Shown: piece by piece, positions 21,324-28,772 of the stretch
How the letters are laid out: every line of letters begins with the position of its first letter
How positions within the stretch are numbered: the first letter of the stretch is position 1
Assembly (NCBI RefSeq): GCF_013870595.1
Contig: NZ_JACBWZ010000004.1
Coordinates: forward strand, 1 to 35,010
DNA: 35,010 nt
From: Streptomyces sp. WELS2
Lineage (GTDB): Bacteria > Actinomycetota > Actinomycetes > Streptomycetales > Streptomycetaceae
Direction: 5' to 3'
Position numbers and translations under genes: made by a program
Notes under the pieces: model-generated
What the model saw: only the letters and a program-made list of their open reading frames with translations
Told to the model about the DNA's origin: nothing
Database searches by the model: none

Positions 21324-21760
21324 GTTCAGAGGGCAACAGGGGTCACCGGGGCGGGTGTTGCCGTCGTCGTTCCGGCCGCAGACGTCCTCGACGAACCACC
21401 GCAGCGTGCGGTCGGCGCCGTTGATCAGGGGAACCACCCGCTCGCCCGGCCCCGAGCCCCGGCTCCTTCGCCGTGGCGGACGTGGAGCTTGCCGAAGCGG
21501 CCCAGGTCCCATTTGATGTCCGCCAGATCGAGCTTGCACGCCTCGCTGACCCGCAGCCCGACCCGGGACATCAGTTTGGCGGCGGTGTGGTTCCGGGCGG
21601 TCGGGCCGGACTTCCGGCAGGTCGCCAACTCGCCGCCCCGGCGAACCGCGGCTCGACCTCCGGCCTGGACGGCGGAATCCGCAGCGCCGCGTGCTTCGAC
21701 CCGCGCGGCCGGTTCATCTCGTCGATCGGGCACTCGATCACCCGGCCGGTCATCCGGTGG
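21324..21760 (-). pseudogene. tyrosine recombinase/integrase remnant, frameshifted
   Basis: On the minus strand, PRGSKHAALRIPPSRPEVE, then GELATCRK, LMSRVGLRVSEACKLDLAD and IKWDLGRFGKLHVRHG read as the central part of an XerD-like recombinase; GLRVSEA...L holds the first catalytic Arg region. The frame then shifts near 21,470 and continues as ERVVPLINGADRTLRWFVEDV...TRPGDP. At least one further shift lies near 21,640. The C-terminal catalytic His-x-x-Arg and Tyr are absent, so it is dead. Its presence suggests a former mobile element. Confidence 0.65.
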
Positions 21761-21947
21761 ATCCCTCGAGGCCGATCACCCGGCGCCGGTGCCCCTCTTC
21801 CACGTCCGCCAGGGCCGTCCGCACGCGTTCCACCCCGTCTTCGAGTTGCTTCACGAGCGGTGGCCGCGTGAACATCCGCCTACGCGAGCGAGCGCGTACC
21901 GATACGGTCCGGCGTGACGGAGCGCTTGAATGGGCGGGTTGAGTGCT

Positions 21948-22862
21948 TCAGACGGCAACGGCAGGCGCGACGCCGGTCAGCTCCGCGCTCGCCTCCCACA
22001 GTCGACGTGCCGTTTCGACATTCTCCAGCTGGTCCCACAACCGCTCACGGTGCGGCCGCCCCCGCAGCCCGAAGGCGCGCGGGCCCCACAGCTCGCCCCC
22101 GCCGATCTCAGGGTCGAGGACCGCCCGGACCGCGGGCCGGGCACCCGCATGCTTGCCCTGGAGAACGAGCGCGGCGGCCGCCCCGCGCAGCGCTGCCCCG
22201 GCCTTCCGCACATGGACCGGCGGGCGCGACGGGGTGAGCGAGTCCAGCGCACCGCCAGGGTGAACCACCACGCTTGACACTGTGCTGCCCGCGGCCGACA
22301 GTCGGCGGTCGAGTTCCAGGCCGAAGTACATCTGAGCCAGCTTCGACCGGCTGTAGGCGCCCTTGGCGCGATAGTCGGCCCGGGACTGCAGATCGTCCAG
22401 GTTGAGCCGCTCGGACTTGGCGGCGAAGCTGCCGACGGTCACAACGCGGGCGCTCGGCGCGGCCTCGAGCAGCGGCAGCAGCCAGTGGGTGAGCGCGAAG
22501 TGCCCGAGGTGGTTGGTTCCGAAATGCACCTCATGGCCGTCCCGCGTCTCCCTCCGCTCCGGCCCTTCGAGGAGGACGCCGGCGTTGTGGACCACCGCGT
22601 CGAGGCGCTCCACCCGCAAGGATTCCGCGACTCCCTGAAGTGAGTCGAGGTCGGCGAGGTCCAGGCCCACCGACCGCACCCGCGCACCGGGCACCCGCGC
22701 CCGGATCGCGTGCATGGCGGCCTCGGCACGCTCGGTGCTCCGGCTGCCCAGCACGACGGTGGCGCCGGTAACGGTCAACGCCTCGGCGGTGAAGTACCCG
22801 ATACCTGCATTGCCGCCGGTGACCAGATACACGCGGTCAGCGGCGGAGGGGGTCTGAGACAT
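21948..22862 (-). CDS. short-chain dehydrogenase/reductase (SDR)
   Basis: This 304-residue protein is intact. The NAD(P)-binding motif TGGNAGIG is at residues 15-22, NAG at about 92-94, a Ser in VVTVGSFAA at about 148, and the catalytic Tyr-Lys in YSRSKLA near residue 170. The pattern resembles retinol-dehydrogenase/WW-oxidoreductase-like SDRs acting on lipophilic alcohols or ketones; the substrate is unknown. AGGAG lies upstream of the ATG on its strand. Its neighbours on both sides are broken genes, so it is either a survivor or a late arrival. Confidence 0.9.
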   Translation of the reverse strand: MSQTPSAADRVYLVTGGNAGIGYFTAEALTVTGATVVLGSRSTERAEAAMHAIRARVPGARVRSVGLDLADLDSLQGVAESLRVERLDAVVHNAGVLLEGPERRETRDGHEVHFGTNHLGHFALTHWLLPLLEAAPSARVVTVGSFAAKSERLNLDDLQSRADYRAKGAYSRSKLAQMYFGLELDRRLSAAGSTVSSVVVHPGGALDSLTPSRPPVHVRKAGAALRGAAAALVLQGKHAGARPAVRAVLDPEIGGGELWGPRAFGLRGRPHRERLWDQLENVETARRLWEASAELTGVAPAVAV

Positions 22863-23115
22863 GGCGAGAGCTCCTGTGAGGTGCGACGGCGGCTCCGGCG
22901 GAGCAGCCCGGCGTCCACAGTGCCGCTGGCCTCCGACAGATCACCGACAAACATCCGACAGGGGCTGGGTTCTGTCTCCTTGGTCAGCATGGTGCCCGGA
23001 TGAGGATGGTGGCGAGGTGGAGGGCGGGGTGGGCCCGCCTGATCTTCCAGGAGTGCTCTGCGGCGAGCACTACAGACCACGGGGCAAGGCCAGGACCGCC
23101 GAGGCCCTGCGCAAG

Positions 23116-23280
23116 ATGAATTGACGCCGCCGCGCGAGATCAACTGCTGCGCGCGGCCGGACAGTTCGACGAGACCGTCGCCCGGACGGTTCCGGGCCAG
23201 ATCGCCGCTGCGCAGCCAGCCGACGGTGAGCGCGTCGCGGGCCGCCGCCGGATCCCCGAGGTATCCGGTCACCGGCCACG
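23116..23280 (-). pseudogene. acyl-CoA synthetase (AMP-dependent) C-terminal remnant
   Basis: The minus strand encodes VTGYLGDPAAARDALT, GWLRSGDLAR and GLVELSGRAQQLISRGGVN. This is the hinge region of AMP-forming acyl-CoA synthetases: GD for ribose binding and GR...LI..GG before the C-terminal subdomain. Nothing recognisable of the N-terminal domain precedes it, and the C-terminal subdomain is lost. Confidence 0.6.
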
Positions 23281-23485
23281 TCAGGGGCGCGGCGGAGGGC
23301 GAGGGAGTCGGAACCGAGTCGGCCCCGGCTCCCTGCTCGGCAACGGGGTCCTGCCGGAGCATGCCGGGTGCCTCAGGTCTCGCGACGACGACACCAGGCC
23401 CGCACAAGCCACCACGAACGATGGGTCCACACCCCACCGAGACCCTCCACCCGTCACGACGAACGCCGTCGGCAGTACTACGTCG

Positions 23486-23816
23486 CGGAAAAGGCGTACA
23501 GCTTGTTGTCGTGGGCCAGGAGTACGTGCCGTCGTCGCACAGGCCGAACCAGTAGCCCGACCCCCAGTAGAGTGTGCTGCCCGCGATCGCCGTGCCGCCC
23601 ACCACGGCTCCGCCGCTGGGGAAGCGCCACAGGACCGAGTCGTCGGTGGTGTCACGGGCGAACATCGTGTCGTCGTCGCCCTCGCCGCCGCTGAAGACGA
23701 CGCCCGTCGACGGCGCTGACGAAACCGATGTCCAACGGCGTGTACGGATCGGCGACCTGCCAGCGCGTCGCCCCGGTGGCCGGGTCCAGCGCCGCCCAGG
23801 AGCCACCGTCGGACGG
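23486..23816 (-). pseudogene. PQQ-type beta-propeller protein remnant, frameshifted
   Basis: On the minus strand SDGGSWAALDPATGATRWQV is a typical PQQ-propeller blade. One base too many near 23,706 shifts the frame, after which VFSGGEGDDDTMFARD and WRFPSGGAVVGGTAI, STLYWGSGYW continue with further blades. The piece is the end of a secreted quinoprotein-dehydrogenase-like or BamB-like propeller. It abuts the ligase remnant directly at about 23,817, so an old junction lies there. Confidence 0.6.
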
Positions 23817-24154
23817 TCAGGGGGCCGGTGGCGGATCGACCTCTTCGGGGGCCAGGTCGGTGCGGGCGCGGTGAACGCACACCGGATGGCGCCACCACCC
23901 GGTGGTGCCGACGGCCGCGTCCACGGACACCTCCACCATCACGGCCGGCTCGACCAGGACGACATCGAGGGTTCCGGCGCTGCCCCACCCGCCCGAGAAC
24001 GCCCGCCCCGTCCATGGGTGCCCCGGCCCGCCACGGTCCTGCCCGTCTGGGCCGACAGGACGGTGCGGCATCCGACGTAGCGCAGCCGGCCGACCGTGTC
24101 GTAGCGGCCGAACAGCAGGGTGCATGGGCAGGAGAGCGGTCCGGACACCGCGCC
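23817..24154 (-). pseudogene. ATP-dependent DNA ligase C-terminal remnant, frameshifted
   Basis: The minus strand reads LLFGRYDTVGRLRYVG and then, after a shift near 24,026, GHPWTGRAFSGGWG, LVEPAVMVEVSVD and WWRHPVCVHRARTDLAPEEV. This is the OB-fold end of actinobacterial ATP-dependent DNA ligases, where VEPxxVVEV and WRHPxRxxRxRxDL are typical. The nucleotidyltransferase part with the catalytic Lys is missing. With the Ku piece at 20,966 it suggests that an end-joining gene set once stood here. Confidence 0.6.
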
Positions 24155-24240
24155 GACGAACCGTATGCCGAGCCGAAGCGCGATAGTCGTCACATAGGCA
24201 GGCTTGTTGTCACCGATGCGACTGCCGATCGCTGCGACGT

Positions 24241-24270
24241 GGCTCCGCAGGCTCACAAGCCTGCGGAGCC
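24241..24270. terminator. perfect hairpin
   Basis: A 13-base-pair perfect stem (24241-24253 with 24258-24270) with a CACA loop lies between the ligase remnant and the membrane protein gene. It lacks a T-tract but has the form of a Streptomyces terminator. It may have served a lost upstream gene. Confidence 0.55.
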
Positions 24271-24389
24271 GAGGCGCAGTTGGGGATCACCGGGTGGCCG
24301 TGGGTTCTTGCCGGCCGGAGCTCGACGCTGTGGCTTCGGGGCGAAGGCGGTACGCGTGAAACCGGTCCGGTGGCGGCGGTCTCCTGCCG

Positions 24390-24395
24390 CATAAT
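24390..24395 (+). promoter_or_regulatory. candidate -10 box for leaderless membrane protein gene
   Basis: CATAAT ends six bases before GTG 24402, which begins a short frame (SETPVPIPSGSVPAG) that is probably the true start of the membrane protein. No ribosome binding site is present. Confidence 0.4.
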
Positions 24396-24457
24396 CCTCG
24401 CGTGTCCGAAACTCCCGTCCCGATACCGTCGGGCTCCGTTCCGGCAGGTACGCCTGC

Positions 24458-25579
24458 GTGGTCGTCTACCGATGCCGCCCTCTGGACCGGGCCCGCCCCG
24501 CATCCTGGGCCCGGCCTGTGTGGTCCGTGTCGGCGCTGCTGATCACCGTTGTATGGGCGATCGCGGCGGAGCCGGTACCGTCGTGCAGCGATGCGGCGCC
24601 CTGCGGTCCGGACTGGGGCGGCATGACGGAAGTGGGTCTGGCCGTCGGCCTGTTGTACTGGTTCGCCCGCCTTCCGGAGCTCACGCTGATCGCAGCACCC
24701 GCGCTGGCGGCGATGGTGGCGTGGAGAGAGCTGCCCGGCGCCGACCGGACGTCCCAGGTCGCGAACTTCGCCGTGATCGAGGCCCTGATCCTTGGCTGGG
24801 CGGCGGCCCGCGGACGGTTGGCCGCCCGGTCCGGGCAGCGGCGGCTCGTGGAACGGGCCGCCGGAGTGCGGTATCGGCTGCCGGAGCCCGTCGGCCCACT
24901 CGTGCGAGGCAGCATCCCGCTCGCCGCCGGGCTGGTCCGGTGCGCCGTGACCGCAGGTGCCGTGCTGTTGGGGCTGAGCGGCATCCGCGCGGACGAACGA
25001 CACGCGGACCGGGCCGCGCACATCACGGCGACGGTGACCCACCGCGGCGAGGAGACGGTGCGCGTCCGCACCGCTGACGAACGGCGCATCACCGTCGACG
25101 CCTTCTACCCCGAGGACCACGTCGTCGGCAGCACGGTGACCGTGCTGGAGGACGGCTCGTGGCGACGCCTGGTGGCGGAGCCGTACGACGCCTTCGGCTG
25201 GCAGTTGCTGGCCCTGACGGCCGGGCTGCCCGGACTCTCCTTCCTCACGGTGGGCGTCCTCGCCCGCCGCCGCGCCGCGGCGCTGCGCCGCGCGCCAGTG
25301 CCGGCCCTGCGCGTAGTCACGACGGACCGCGCGGGGGACCCGGTCGTGATCCGCACCGTCGGCCCGGTCCGACGCCCCCGAACCAGCGAGAAACCGCTCC
25401 TGAAGGCCCTCTCGGATACCGGTTCCGATGTCCGCATGACAGAGGAGGTCTCTGCTCTGCACGTCCACCCGGAACTGCGGCCTGCTGAAGCGAGCCCACG
25501 GAGCGACCAAGGACTGCCGCTGGGGCCCGTCCTGCTTCTCCTCGTCGGGTTCGCCGTCACGGCCGTGCTCGTCACGTGA
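24458..25579 (+). CDS. multi-pass membrane protein, unknown function, probably frameshifted at its start
   Basis: The 373-residue frame has about six hydrophobic segments: near residues 20-36, 56-72, 78-90, 150-172, 245-268 and a last one at 352-372. A soluble stretch lies between helices 4 and 5 (ITATVTHRGEETVRVRTADERRITVDAFYPED). No family is recognised. The likely natural start is GTG 24402 in another frame, which carries the CATAAT box and reads SETPVPIPSGSVPAG...WTGPAPHPGPG. A one-base change near 24,515 would join it to SVSALLITVVW. The region after RRAPVPALRVVTTDR also looks shortened. It may be a decaying gene. Confidence 0.6.
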   Translation: MVVYRCRPLDRARPASWARPVWSVSALLITVVWAIAAEPVPSCSDAAPCGPDWGGMTEVGLAVGLLYWFARLPELTLIAAPALAAMVAWRELPGADRTSQVANFAVIEALILGWAAARGRLAARSGQRRLVERAAGVRYRLPEPVGPLVRGSIPLAAGLVRCAVTAGAVLLGLSGIRADERHADRAAHITATVTHRGEETVRVRTADERRITVDAFYPEDHVVGSTVTVLEDGSWRRLVAEPYDAFGWQLLALTAGLPGLSFLTVGVLARRRAAALRRAPVPALRVVTTDRAGDPVVIRTVGPVRRPRTSEKPLLKALSDTGSDVRMTEEVSALHVHPELRPAEASPRSDQGLPLGPVLLLLVGFAVTAVLVT

Positions 25580-25857
25580 GCCTGCACCGCTCACCGGACG
25601 TCACCGGAGCTGTGCCGGGGCTGCGGTGCCTCACAGGCAACCGGCAAGCGTCGTTCCCCACAGGGAGCCGGGTGGCTTTGTTCACGGGTTTCGACAGCGG
25701 ATGTACGTGGCTTTGAGCAGCACGACGGCGTGGCGGTGTTCGATGTTCATGAGCAACGACAGCGCGCATCGACTCTTGAATGTGGTAGCCGGCTGGGCTG
25801 CGGGACCCCGTGGCCGGCGGCGGCGGCCGGACGGCACTCGCCGAGGAGAATCGCTCC
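25580..25857. other. intergenic, no recognisable gene
   Basis: No gene or strong hairpin was seen in these 278 bases. GAGGAG at 25843-25848 is the ribosome binding site of the next gene. Confidence 0.4.
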
Positions 25858-27072
25858 ATGCGAATTCTGATCATCACCGCTGGTTCACGCGGAGACGTCG
25901 CGCCTTTCACGGGACTGGGGCGGTGTCTGTTGGATGCGGGCCATCAGGTCGACGTGGCCACTCACCCGTCCCTCGCCGCACTGGTCGGCGGGTGCGGTCT
26001 CGGCTACCGGCCCGTGCCGGGAGACCCGCGGGGGCTGATCCGGGACTTGGCCCGTGCGGCGTCGCGCGATGAGGCTCAGGCGCTGACGAGGGCGTACGCG
26101 GACGGGCTCGCCGATGGGGTGGCGGAAGCCGTGGCGGGCGGAGCCGAGCTACTGCTCACTGCTTTCGGCCCGGCACCGCTCAGCCGGGTGGCCGGCGACG
26201 CATTCGGCGTCCCCGTCATCGGTACCTACCTCGCACCGTCCTTCGCCACCGGAGAGTTCCCGCTGCCCAACGCACGGAGCATCGATGACCCGGGGCCAGA
26301 GGGCAACCTCGCCGCCGGCCGGGATGTGCTGAAGCGCGCGGAAGGGGTCTTCGCGGGCGCTGTGACCCGCCTGCGCGCTCGCCTCGGCCTGCCTGCGGGC
26401 GCCCCCTCGGCACCGGTGGACGTTCGGCCGGTCTTCCACGGCTTCAGCCCGCTGGTAGTGCCGCGCCCTGAGGACTGGCCGTCGTGGGTCGAAGTGGCGG
26501 GCTACTGGTGGCCCGCGCGGCCGGACGGCTGGCAGCCCCCGGCCGAACTGGTCGACTTCCTCCAGGCCGGTCCGCCCCCGGTGTTCGTCGGATTCGGCAG
26601 TATGGCGGCGGGGCAGGGGGAACGGCTCAGCGAGCTGGTGGCCGCGGCGGTGAAGCGGGCAGGCGTGCGTGCCGTGGTACAGGCGGGGTGGGCCGATTTG
26701 AACGGCCGCGGCGCCGACGTCCTGGCCATCGGCGACATCCCGCACGACTGGCTCTTCCCTCGCACCGCTGCCGTCGTCCACCATGCCGGGGCAGGTACCA
26801 CCGCAGCCGGACTGCGGGCCGGTGTGCCCGCAGTGCCCGTTCCCGTCATGGCCGACCAGCCGTTCTGGGCGTCTCGGCTCCACGCGCTGGGAGTTGCCCC
26901 GCGGCCCGTGCCGTTCCAGGAGCTCACCGCCGAAGCCCTCGGCGACGCGATCACGGCCTGCCTGTCCGAGCCGTCCCACCGCCGTCTCGCGGCCGAACTC
27001 GCCCGCGGGATCGCCGCGGAGGACGGCACCGCTTCGCTGCTCGCCCACATCGGCTCAACGAATGCCGGGTGA
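25858..27072 (+). CDS. glycosyltransferase family 1 (UDP-glucosyltransferase/MGT-like)
   Basis: The 404-residue protein has a GT-B fold. The N-terminal acceptor domain starts MRILIITAGSRGDVAPFTGLGRCL, and the C-terminal donor domain has VFVGFGSMAAG near residue 242. The sugar-nucleotide signature HHAGAGTTAAGLRAGVPAV is at about 309-327, followed by MADQPFWASRLHALGVAP. Relatives glycosylate macrolides, sterols or other small molecules (MGT/Ugt80-like). The acceptor is unknown and there is no biosynthetic cluster around it. The ATG follows GAGGAG. Its C-terminal codons overlap a short downstream frame. Confidence 0.9.
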   Translation: MRILIITAGSRGDVAPFTGLGRCLLDAGHQVDVATHPSLAALVGGCGLGYRPVPGDPRGLIRDLARAASRDEAQALTRAYADGLADGVAEAVAGGAELLLTAFGPAPLSRVAGDAFGVPVIGTYLAPSFATGEFPLPNARSIDDPGPEGNLAAGRDVLKRAEGVFAGAVTRLRARLGLPAGAPSAPVDVRPVFHGFSPLVVPRPEDWPSWVEVAGYWWPARPDGWQPPAELVDFLQAGPPPVFVGFGSMAAGQGERLSELVAAAVKRAGVRAVVQAGWADLNGRGADVLAIGDIPHDWLFPRTAAVVHHAGAGTTAAGLRAGVPAVPVPVMADQPFWASRLHALGVAPRPVPFQELTAEALGDAITACLSEPSHRRLAAELARGIAAEDGTASLLAHIGSTNAG

Positions 27073-27310
27073 AGCCGCACCCGGTGCCGCCGAAACACGC
27101 GGACGATTCGAACGCCGTCCCGCCCCGTTCGCCTTCCAAAGTCATGAGCTGCTCGCCGCCGTGTGCGCGTGGACCGAGCTGTCCTTCGGCGAGACGTACC
27201 ACGCCGGCGAGGACGACCCCGACCACAGCGACATCTGCGACTGCGCCGCCGTCCCACCCGCGTTCCGCATGAGCTCCGCGACCCGCGCCGTCTGCCGGCC
27301 GTGTATGTGA
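27062..27310 (+). CDS. small Cys-containing hypothetical protein (82 residues)
   Basis: ATG 27062 overlaps the end of the glycosyltransferase gene and opens an 82-codon frame. From about residue 20 on it has GC-rich third positions typical of real genes here. The C-terminal half is acidic with five Cys (HSDICDCAAV ... AVCRPCM), possibly metal-binding. I recognise no family. It may be a coupled small gene or the end of a lost one. Confidence 0.35.
   Translation: MPGEAAPGAAETRGRFERRPAPFAFQSHELLAAVCAWTELSFGETYHAGEDDPDHSDICDCAAVPPAFRMSSATRAVCRPCM
27065..27084 (+). terminator. short hairpin over the glycosyltransferase stop
   Basis: CCGGGTG (27065-27071) pairs with CACCCGG (27078-27084) around a six-base loop that begins with the last base of the stop codon. 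It is short and may be a weak terminator. Confidence 0.3.
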
Positions 27311-27440
27311 CCGCTGACCCGTGACGCAGCTCAGGGGCGTAGTGTCCGCCCGCAGTGCGGTGTCGGCTCAGGACTCGACGCCCTCGGGGACATGGCTGCG
27401 AGGAATCCGGCTGCGGACGGACGCGGAGCGCCGGCCGCGG

Positions 27441-27707
27441 TCAGCGCGAACGCCGTCCGGTGAGGAGGCGGTACAGCAGGAGCACGATCACCGAGCCAAC
27501 GATCGCAGCGATCCACGTCGAGAGATGGAAGAAGCCGTTGATGGAGTGCACGCCGAAGATCACCTTGCCGAGCCAGCCGCCGAGCAGACCGCCGACGATG
27601 CCGATCAGCATCGTGACCAGGCAGCCACCCGGGTCCTTGCCGGGCGTGAGTGCCTTGGCGATGGCGCCTGCGATAAGGCCGATGAGAACCCAGGCGATGA
27701 TGCCCAC
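27441..27707 (-). CDS. GlsB/YeaQ/YmgE family stress-response membrane protein
   Basis: The 88-residue protein consists of three Gly-rich transmembrane segments: IIAWVLIGLIAGAIAKAL, GCLVTMLIGIVGGLLGGWLG and STWIAAIVGSVIVLLLYRLL. The conserved PGKDPGGCLVTMLIGIVG loop is typical of the transglycosylase-associated (GlsB/YeaQ) family, induced by general or envelope stress in other bacteria. The GTG at 27707 was chosen because it gives the usual start (VGIIAWVLIG) and follows AAAGGA on its strand. The frame is open further upstream, but those residues look non-coding. Confidence 0.85.
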   Translation of the reverse strand: MGIIAWVLIGLIAGAIAKALTPGKDPGGCLVTMLIGIVGGLLGGWLGKVIFGVHSINGFFHLSTWIAAIVGSVIVLLLYRLLTGRRSR

Positions 27708-28091
27708 GGTGTGCGTCCTTTGCTGTAGATGTGCTGTGGGGGCCCGACGGGGGTTGCGCCGGGGCCGTGTGCCGGTCGCTCCGCGCGGACGGCCGGCGAC
27801 ATACGGATATCCGTTCGGGATCACTCCACACGCGATCAGGTGCTGTTCCCTCCGACTGGCCCATCCCGCCCGTCGGCCGATCCGGGCGACGGCGGATTCG
27901 GTGACTGGTCCACCTTCGATGGCAATCGATCCAGGCTCGCCGTCACCGGTCACCCGCCCTGGGGCACCTCACCTTCGGCAACCCTCCGGCAGATGCGAAG
28001 GGCCTGATCACGTGGATGTCAGCGTGGACTCCACCGAGCTGCACCTTGCGGTCGAACAGGGACAGAAGCCTCTGTAGCCTCTGTCCCTGCT
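27708..28091. other. intergenic with palindrome and inverted repeat
   Basis: No gene is recognised. A perfect 12-base palindrome ACGGATATCCGT lies at 27803-27814, about 100 bases upstream of the GlsB-like gene on its strand, and might be a regulator site. CAGGGACAGA (28057-28066) and TCTGTCCCTG (28080-28089) form a 10-base-pair stem with a direct repeat CCTCTGT twice in between. This stem may be a terminator or an element edge, since transposase sequence starts just after it. Confidence 0.4.
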
Positions 28092-28310
28092 CGTGAGGGT
28101 CGGACAGACGACAGCCCGCAGTTCCAGCCCGTGCTGGACGGCATCCCGGTGCCCCGCATCGGCCCGGGTCGGTCCCGCGCCAAGCCGGACAAGGTCCGTG
28201 CCGACAAGGCCTACGGCTCTCGAGTGAACCGTGCCTACCTACGCGGACGAGGTGTCGCGTGCACCGTTCCGGAGAAGGCCGAAGGCCTGGCTGCCACTGT
28301 TCCCCGGCCT
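28092..28310 (+). pseudogene. IS5-type transposase remnant
   Basis: The frame reads DSPQFQPVLDGIPVPRIGPG, then KPDKVRADKAYGSRVNRAYL, GRGVACTVPEKA. This matches the central DDE region of IS5-family transposases of actinomycetes, where the second catalytic Asp is in VRADKAY. Sequence before and after is lost, and no terminal inverted repeats or target duplication could be assigned. It is mobile-element debris. Confidence 0.65.
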
Positions 28311-28640
28311 GCTCGTGCTGGGGCTGCTGGTTCGCAGCTCCGACTGTGATGCCGGCCGGACACCGAGGGGGTCCGCAGCGTGCACGCGCCGCTCTGGGTG
28401 GTCCCGAGATGCCGCGGTGATGTCCTGCCATGGGCGGACGATCCCCAGGGCGACGGTCAGCTCGGTGTCGTTGCCGCCCACCGGCGAGTGACGGCCGGGA
28501 TGGTCGGTGCGTTCGGAACGTGCCCAGTGTGCGGCGGACGCCGGGGTGCCGGGGCCCGCCGGTGCGGGGCGCCCTCCGCAGAGGCCGGACGCCCGCTGTC
28601 ACCACGGCGGAGCCGACGAACACGGAAATACCGCAGGTAG
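28311..28640. other. no recognisable gene
   Basis: About 330 bases with GC-rich composition but no frame I can assign. The region leads up to the palindrome in front of the ABC operon. Confidence 0.35.
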
Positions 28641-28662
28641 GCGTAGTACCGCGGTACTACGC
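28641..28662. promoter_or_regulatory. perfect 22-bp palindrome, likely operator of the ABC/two-component operon
   Basis: The half GCGTAGTACCG is followed without spacer by its exact complement, giving 11 + 11 bases. It lies 110 bases before the ABC ATPase start and no gene covers it. Palindromes of this size usually bind dimeric repressors (TetR/MarR/GntR) or response regulators; the operon itself encodes a NarL-type response regulator. Which protein binds is unknown. Confidence 0.6.
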
Positions 28663-28772
28663 GCCCGTCGCGGTTCAGCCCCCGGTACCACCGGATTCGG
28701 GTGATCGGCACCTAGCGTTGCCGGTGAGGCGTCCGAAGTGACGGACGCCGAAGCCCGACAGGGAGAACGCGA

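Noticed and set aside
22981-23080. End of another IS transposase on the minus strand (…HPALHLATILIRAP)
   Set aside because: The tail is reminiscent of IS transposase C-termini but too short to assign, with no second motif nearby.
25858-27072. A natural-product gene cluster around the glycosyltransferase
   Set aside because: No polyketide, peptide synthetase or terpene genes lie nearby; its neighbours are a membrane protein, a short hypothetical frame and a stress membrane protein.
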